DNA of 64,000 bases from Williamsia limnetica. Lineage in GTDB: Bacteria > Actinomycetota > Actinomycetes > Mycobacteriales > Mycobacteriaceae. Position 1 is the first letter of the stretch. Every line of letters begins with the position of its first letter. Below are positions 60,431 to 64,000 of this stretch, piece by piece. The position numbers were made by a program, and so were the translations under genes. Where the stretch lies: the NCBI RefSeq assembly GCF_003217475.1, contig NZ_QJSP01000024.1, positions 1 through 64,000 of the forward strand. The letters run 5' to 3'. A model generated the notes under the pieces. It saw only the letters and a program-made list of their open reading frames with translations, made no database searches and was not told the DNA's origin.

Positions 60431-61231
60431 CTACGGAGACGGGGCTCGACCAGAGTTCACGGAGCTCCGATTCGGCGTGAGGATGTCGATGTCGTCGAGT
60501 GGGTAGGGCGGCCGGCCCACACCGGTGATGCGGACGCTTCCCCACGGCGTGATGTCTGTCAGGCGCGCGGGCACCGGGTCTCCGTCACCGACCGCCACCT
60601 CGACCGAGGCCACGCGCCTGTCTTTGAGATCGCGCACCTGGTCGCCGAATGCGATTCCGGCCCAGTGGAAGTGTCCGTCGAGCGGGTCGAAGTAGCCTTG
60701 GACCCGCATCCGTGTGGTGATCGCGTCGTCGTCGTGAGCGATCACCACCGGACCGTCGTAGACGTCCTCGTCTCGCGTCGACGCGCAGGTGTAGTCGAAG
60801 TCGTCTGCGTCGAATCGTTTGAGCTTGCGCGCCAGTTTGCGCGTACCGCCGGTGGCGCGCACATATCCGAGCCATGACCGTTCGATCGGATGACGCACCT
60901 GCACCCGGCTTGCGCCGGCCAAGGCGAGCTCCTCGATGGCTGCGCCGAGATACCCGGCGACCGCGCGCGGCCACGATGTCGGTGCGCCGGCGTAGAACAA
61001 ATTGGGGTGCCGGTGGGCGGCCAGTCCCAGATAGTTGTCGGCAGGTGGCGGAGCCGAGGTCACCAACACGTGGCTGCGTGCTTCGTCGTCCCAGCAGTCC
61101 GATGCAGTGTCGAAGTATCCGACCGTGGCCTGTTGCGTGACTTCGATGTCCAGCACCGAATCGCGCAATCGGGTCCGAATCGCCTCGATGGTCGGGCCGC
61201 CACCCACCACACCGACGCGTAGCGGGCTCAT
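60431..61231 (-). CDS. DUF4873 protein with N-terminal Rossmann-like part
   Basis: 266 residues from the ATG at 61231, overlapping the diiron-protein stop as ATGA. The N-terminus, LRVGVVGGGPTIEAIRTRL, looks like a nucleotide-binding fold. The C-terminal ~100 residues are DUF4873 (YDGPVVIAHDDDAITTRMRV, FDPLDGHFHWAGIAFGDQ). DUF4873 is often fused to flavin monooxygenases in actinobacteria. Here only a short Rossmann-like part precedes it. It is probably an accessory protein of the AurF-like oxygenase. Confidence 0.83.
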   Translation of the reverse strand: MSPLRVGVVGGGPTIEAIRTRLRDSVLDIEVTQQATVGYFDTASDCWDDEARSHVLVTSAPPPADNYLGLAAHRHPNLFYAGAPTSWPRAVAGYLGAAIEELALAGASRVQVRHPIERSWLGYVRATGGTRKLARKLKRFDADDFDYTCASTRDEDVYDGPVVIAHDDDAITTRMRVQGYFDPLDGHFHWAGIAFGDQVRDLKDRRVASVEVAVGDGDPVPARLTDITPWGSVRITGVGRPPYPLDDIDILTPNRSSVNSGRAPSP

Positions 61232-62115
61232 TCGAGGAACCCTGCCCGCCGCCACTGGCTGCGCGCGAACCGGCTCATCAGTCCGTTGTCGTCGAGGAAC
61301 TTGCCCAGACTCGAGAACCCGAGCACCTGCATCCGGTGAAAATTCGGATTGCTGCGGGCGGCCTTGGTGGCTTCATTCCTGTCCAGGCCGGCGCGGGCGT
61401 ACATGGCCGGATTGGTGAACAGGTACTTGAAGCGAAGAGCGCTCAGCCCGTGGACATTTGCAGCGATCATCGACTCCCAGCGACCACGGATGGGACGCCG
61501 GCGGACGACACCGTCCCTGGCGAATCCGATGTGCCGGGCTTCCTCGGTGACATGGATTCGCATCAGTCGCGACACCAACGGCTGCAGTTCGGGGTCGTCG
61601 AGCATCTCACGCTGCAGGGCGTCGAAGATCTCCTCCCCGACCAGCGCCGCGACCCAGAGCAACGTGCCACGCAGCCCGAAGGGCAGCAGCAGCATGATGA
61701 TTCGTTCCGGCAGCGACATGCCGTACGGCCGCGCGCCGCTGCGTTCGATGGCCCGCCCGAACATCACCATGTGCCTGCACTCGTCACCCATCTCGGTGAG
61801 TGCGTAGTGGCTGCTGGCCGACGCCGGATCCTCGGTCATGAGCCGTTGCAACAGCGCACGATTGAGCAGGTTCTCGAACCAGATCCCGATGGACAGGATG
61901 TTGGCCATCTCCTGCCGGGACACCTCGATGCGCTGCTCTTCGGACAGTCCGTTCCACAGATCGGTGCCGTAAAGGCTGCACACCCGCGGTGGCAGGAAGT
62001 ACTTGCCCTCCTCGAGTGGCGCGTCCCAATCGAGGTCTACGACGGGCGAATACGACCGTTTGACCGAGCCACCCAGTAATCGGGTGGCAATGGCTTCACG
62101 TGCTGGTGCCGACAT
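61228..62115 (-). CDS. AurF-like diiron oxygenase
   Basis: 295 residues from the ATG at 62115, with GAGGAGAG upstream. Diiron ligand motifs: SRQEMANILSIGIWFENLLN, ALTEMGDECRHMVMFGRAIE (ExxxH-type), VGEEIFDALQREML, and RIHVTEEARHIGFARD (EEARH). These are typical of the p-aminobenzoate N-oxygenase AurF/DUF-type ferritin-like oxygenases. It probably oxidises an amine or hydrophobic substrate with O2. It is encoded in one unit with the DUF4873 protein and is divergent from the MarR gene. Confidence 0.88.
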   Translation of the reverse strand: MSAPAREAIATRLLGGSVKRSYSPVVDLDWDAPLEEGKYFLPPRVCSLYGTDLWNGLSEEQRIEVSRQEMANILSIGIWFENLLNRALLQRLMTEDPASASSHYALTEMGDECRHMVMFGRAIERSGARPYGMSLPERIIMLLLPFGLRGTLLWVAALVGEEIFDALQREMLDDPELQPLVSRLMRIHVTEEARHIGFARDGVVRRRPIRGRWESMIAANVHGLSALRFKYLFTNPAMYARAGLDRNEATKAARSNPNFHRMQVLGFSSLGKFLDDNGLMSRFARSQWRRAGFLE

Positions 62116-62243
62116 CTGTTCTCTCCTCAAAGCCTGGTCCTTCTGACGCTAGGCTCCGGTATCTAATGTGTCAATGATCACTGTTCCATCCGAAAGTGAT
62201 GCACCGCTGTCACCGTGGAGAAGAGGAGTACGCCGGGCACCTG

Positions 62244-62759
62244 ATGTTCAATAGGGAGATGCCCAGCGATTTCAGAGCCGACCCGATCGCCGAAGCCCGG
62301 AAGAACTGGGAAGACGCCGGCTGGGGCGATGTTGCCGGAGGCATGCAAGCGGTGACGTCCGTGATGCGGGTGCACCAGATATTGCTCGCCCGCGTCGAGG
62401 CCGTCCTCAAGCCCTGGGAGTTGAGCTTCTCCCGCTTCGAGTTGTTGCGCCTGCTCGCCTTCAGCCGCCGCGGTTCATTGCCCATCACCAAGGCCAGCGA
62501 TCGCCTGCAGGTCCACGTCACGTCGGTGACCCACGCGATCCGCAGGCTCGAGGAAGCCGGCCTGGTCCGAAGGGTTCCTCACCCCACCGACGGGCGGACA
62601 ACGCTGGTGGAGATCACCGACACCGGGCGCATCACCGTGGACGAGGCGACAATCGCGCTCAACAATGAGGTCTTCGGGGACGTCGGCATGACCGAATCCC
62701 AGTCGAATGCGCTGGTGAAGTCGATCAACGCCGTCCGCAAGCACTCGGGCGACATCTGA
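62244..62759 (+). CDS. MarR-family regulator
   Basis: 171 residues if it starts at the ATG 62244. ATGs at 62196 and 62259 are in frame, and no start has a well-spaced ribosome site. Winged helix: EAVLKPWELSFSRFELLRLL, ITKASDRLQVHVTSVTHAIR, RLEEAGLVRRVPHPTDGRTT. It is divergent from the diiron-oxygenase gene and probably regulates it. Confidence 0.85.
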   Translation: MFNREMPSDFRADPIAEARKNWEDAGWGDVAGGMQAVTSVMRVHQILLARVEAVLKPWELSFSRFELLRLLAFSRRGSLPITKASDRLQVHVTSVTHAIRRLEEAGLVRRVPHPTDGRTTLVEITDTGRITVDEATIALNNEVFGDVGMTESQSNALVKSINAVRKHSGDI

Positions 62760-62850
62760 CCGTGCAGATGGTCACCACATTCGGCCCCCTGCCGGACTAC
62801 CGAGGGAAGATTTCCCCCGGCGACGCCCCACGGGGCTGAATGTGGTGGGC

Positions 62851-64000
62851 TCAGATCATCGACCGCATCATGCCTTCGGGTTCACCACCGAGCTGGGTGA
62901 GCGCCGACGCGTGGAAGATCGAACCCGGGACATGGATCGCGTGCGCGAGACCCGCGTGCGCATCGCGAAAGAACCTCTGCATCGGGAACTTTCGATGCAG
63001 CGCTCCCCCACCGGAGCGCGCGAAGATCTCATCGACGGCACGTACCGCGCGCCAAGCGGCCGCGGTCTGGGTGCGTCGGCCGATCGCGCGCTCGTCGAAT
63101 GAGATCTCTTTGCCGGCTTCGGTTTTGTCGTAGAAACGGTCGACCGTCTCGAGCAGCGCCGCCCGCGACGCCGCGATCTCAGCCGCAGATTCGCCGATGG
63201 CGTACAGGACGTACGGATCCTCTTTGATCTTCTGGCCGGTGATGGCGACCCGATCCTTCTGTGCCGCAATGTGACAGGCCAGAGCCCCTTCGGCGATACC
63301 GATCACCGCCGAGGTGATGCCGAGGGGGAACATGCAACTGAACGGCATCAGGTACGTCGATTCGGTGCGGCCCGCGTTGCGCGGCGCGCTGCCGTCCATG
63401 ACGTCGGCCGAGTCGAGCGTCCGGTAGTCGGGGATGAATGCGCCGTCGACGATCACGTCCTTGGATCCGGTGCCGCGAAGTCCGACGACGTCCCAGGAAT
63501 CGTCGACGATCGTGTAGTCGGCCCGGGGCAGGAAGACGTGCAGGATGGTGGGCGGCATGATCGGCTTACCGTGCTGGTCGCCGAGGATCGCCCCGAGCAC
63601 GATCCACTTGCAATGGTCGGTGCCCGACGAGAACTGCCAGCGTCCCTTGAGGATGTAGCCGCCGTCCACCGGCGTGGCCACGCCCATCGGTGCGTACGGG
63701 GAGGCAAGCCAGGTGTCCGGGTCGTCGCCCCAGATCTCGTCCTGCAGTTTCGGGTCGGCAAAGGCGAGTTCCCACGGGTGCACGCCCACGATGCCCGACA
63801 CCCAGCCGGTGGCGCCGTCCATAGCCGCGACACCCATCACCGTTTCGGCGAACTCTCGAGGATGGGCAGCGAGCCCACCGTGCTCGACCGGTTGCAGGAG
63901 CCGGATGACGCCGGCATCGCGTAGCCGCTGCGCCGAGGTGTCCGGTAGCCGCATCAGTTCGTCACCTTCGACGCCGGCCGCGCGAATTTCTTCGGCATGC
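62851..64000 (-). CDS. HsaA-like acyl-CoA-dehydrogenase-fold flavin monooxygenase (5' end outside window)
   Basis: About 382 residues are visible; the frame is still open at the right edge (EEIRAAGVEGDELMRLPDTS), so the start lies beyond 64000. It resembles 3-HSA hydroxylase HsaA and other class D flavin hydroxylases: GATGWVSGIVGVHPWELAF, SSGTDHCKWIVLG, DDSWDVVGLRGTGSKDVIV, and QRFFRDAHAGLAHAIHVPG with the conserved DAHAG. Such enzymes hydroxylate phenols with reduced flavin from a separate reductase. Whether it acts on a steroid or another ring is undecided. The 91 bases to the MarR gene hold nothing notable. Confidence 0.9.
   Translation of the reverse strand, partial: HAEEIRAAGVEGDELMRLPDTSAQRLRDAGVIRLLQPVEHGGLAAHPREFAETVMGVAAMDGATGWVSGIVGVHPWELAFADPKLQDEIWGDDPDTWLASPYAPMGVATPVDGGYILKGRWQFSSGTDHCKWIVLGAILGDQHGKPIMPPTILHVFLPRADYTIVDDSWDVVGLRGTGSKDVIVDGAFIPDYRTLDSADVMDGSAPRNAGRTESTYLMPFSCMFPLGITSAVIGIAEGALACHIAAQKDRVAITGQKIKEDPYVLYAIGESAAEIAASRAALLETVDRFYDKTEAGKEISFDERAIGRRTQTAAAWRAVRAVDEIFARSGGGALHRKFPMQRFFRDAHAGLAHAIHVPGSIFHASALTQLGGEPEGMMRSMI

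Overview
The window looks like chromosomal DNA of a high-GC mycolic-acid actinobacterium, most likely Gordonia or a close relative (Rhodococcus, Williamsia, Mycobacterium). The evidence is the dense load of acyl-CoA enzymes, F420-type luciferase-like oxidoreductases, a mycofactocin-type SDR, DUF3558 lipoproteins, an FprB-type ferredoxin/reductase, a BfrB-type ferritin, and a block that matches, gene for gene, the Mycobacterium tuberculosis Rv0762c-Rv0771 (CYP51) locus as I remember it. No rRNA, tRNA or CRISPR array was seen.

Layout. 0-1.3 kb: a decayed IS30 element between copies of a 21-bp intergenic repeat. 1.3-4.2 kb: crotonase, ferritin, an ArsR/SRPBCC pair and a TetR gene. 3.6-13.3 kb: one minus-strand operon resembling the acyclic terpene utilisation (Atu) pathway: DinB-like protein, AtuA-like DUF1446 protein, two acyl-CoA dehydrogenases, a biotin-dependent acyl-CoA carboxylase (beta and alpha), a crotonase and a TetR regulator, with a palindromic operator candidate at the promoter. 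13.5-21.4 kb (minus) and 21.4-25.9 kb (plus): the divergent CYP51 locus. TetR, CYP123, SDR, CYP51, 3Fe-4S ferredoxin, an NTF2-like protein, an unknown protein, an SDR and a thioesterase face aldehyde dehydrogenase, SDR, a HIBADH-like dehydrogenase, a CMD protein and a luciferase-like protein. 25.9-30.2 kb: assorted hydrolases, an oxidoreductase, a methyltransferase and a phosphoesterase.

30.2-52.3 kb: an accessory catabolic region. It has a LIV-type ABC importer with a fused permease-permease-ATPase subunit, two paralogous acyl-CoA ligases (one in frame with an upstream TetR domain), ADH, four SDR/NAD-binding oxidoreductases, a flavin monooxygenase, an alpha/beta hydrolase, IclR and two TetR regulators, a kinase-like phosphotransferase and two luciferase-like oxidoreductases. 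52.4-55.5 kb: a terpenoid-cyclase-like toroid protein, a methyltransferase and a glycosyltransferase. 55.5-64 kb: FprB, a FatA-type thioesterase, two DUF3558 lipoproteins, an S4 RNA-binding protein, a small membrane protein, a DUF4873 protein with an AurF-like diiron protein, a MarR regulator and, running off the right edge, an HsaA-like flavin hydroxylase.

The most interesting signal is regulatory. One motif, AGAC-N3-TGTC with conserved flanks, occurs in at least five promoters spread over 31 kb: the CYP51 divergent promoter, a TetR gene, a DHDPR-like oxidoreductase, a mycofactocin-type SDR and the luciferase-like/kinase operon. Two TetR paralogues with almost the same recognition helix are encoded beside two of these sites. 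This suggests that the CYP51 locus and the accessory catabolic genes form one regulon. KstR-like TnnAACnnGTTnnA boxes at several of the same promoters hint at a link to steroid or terpenoid metabolism.
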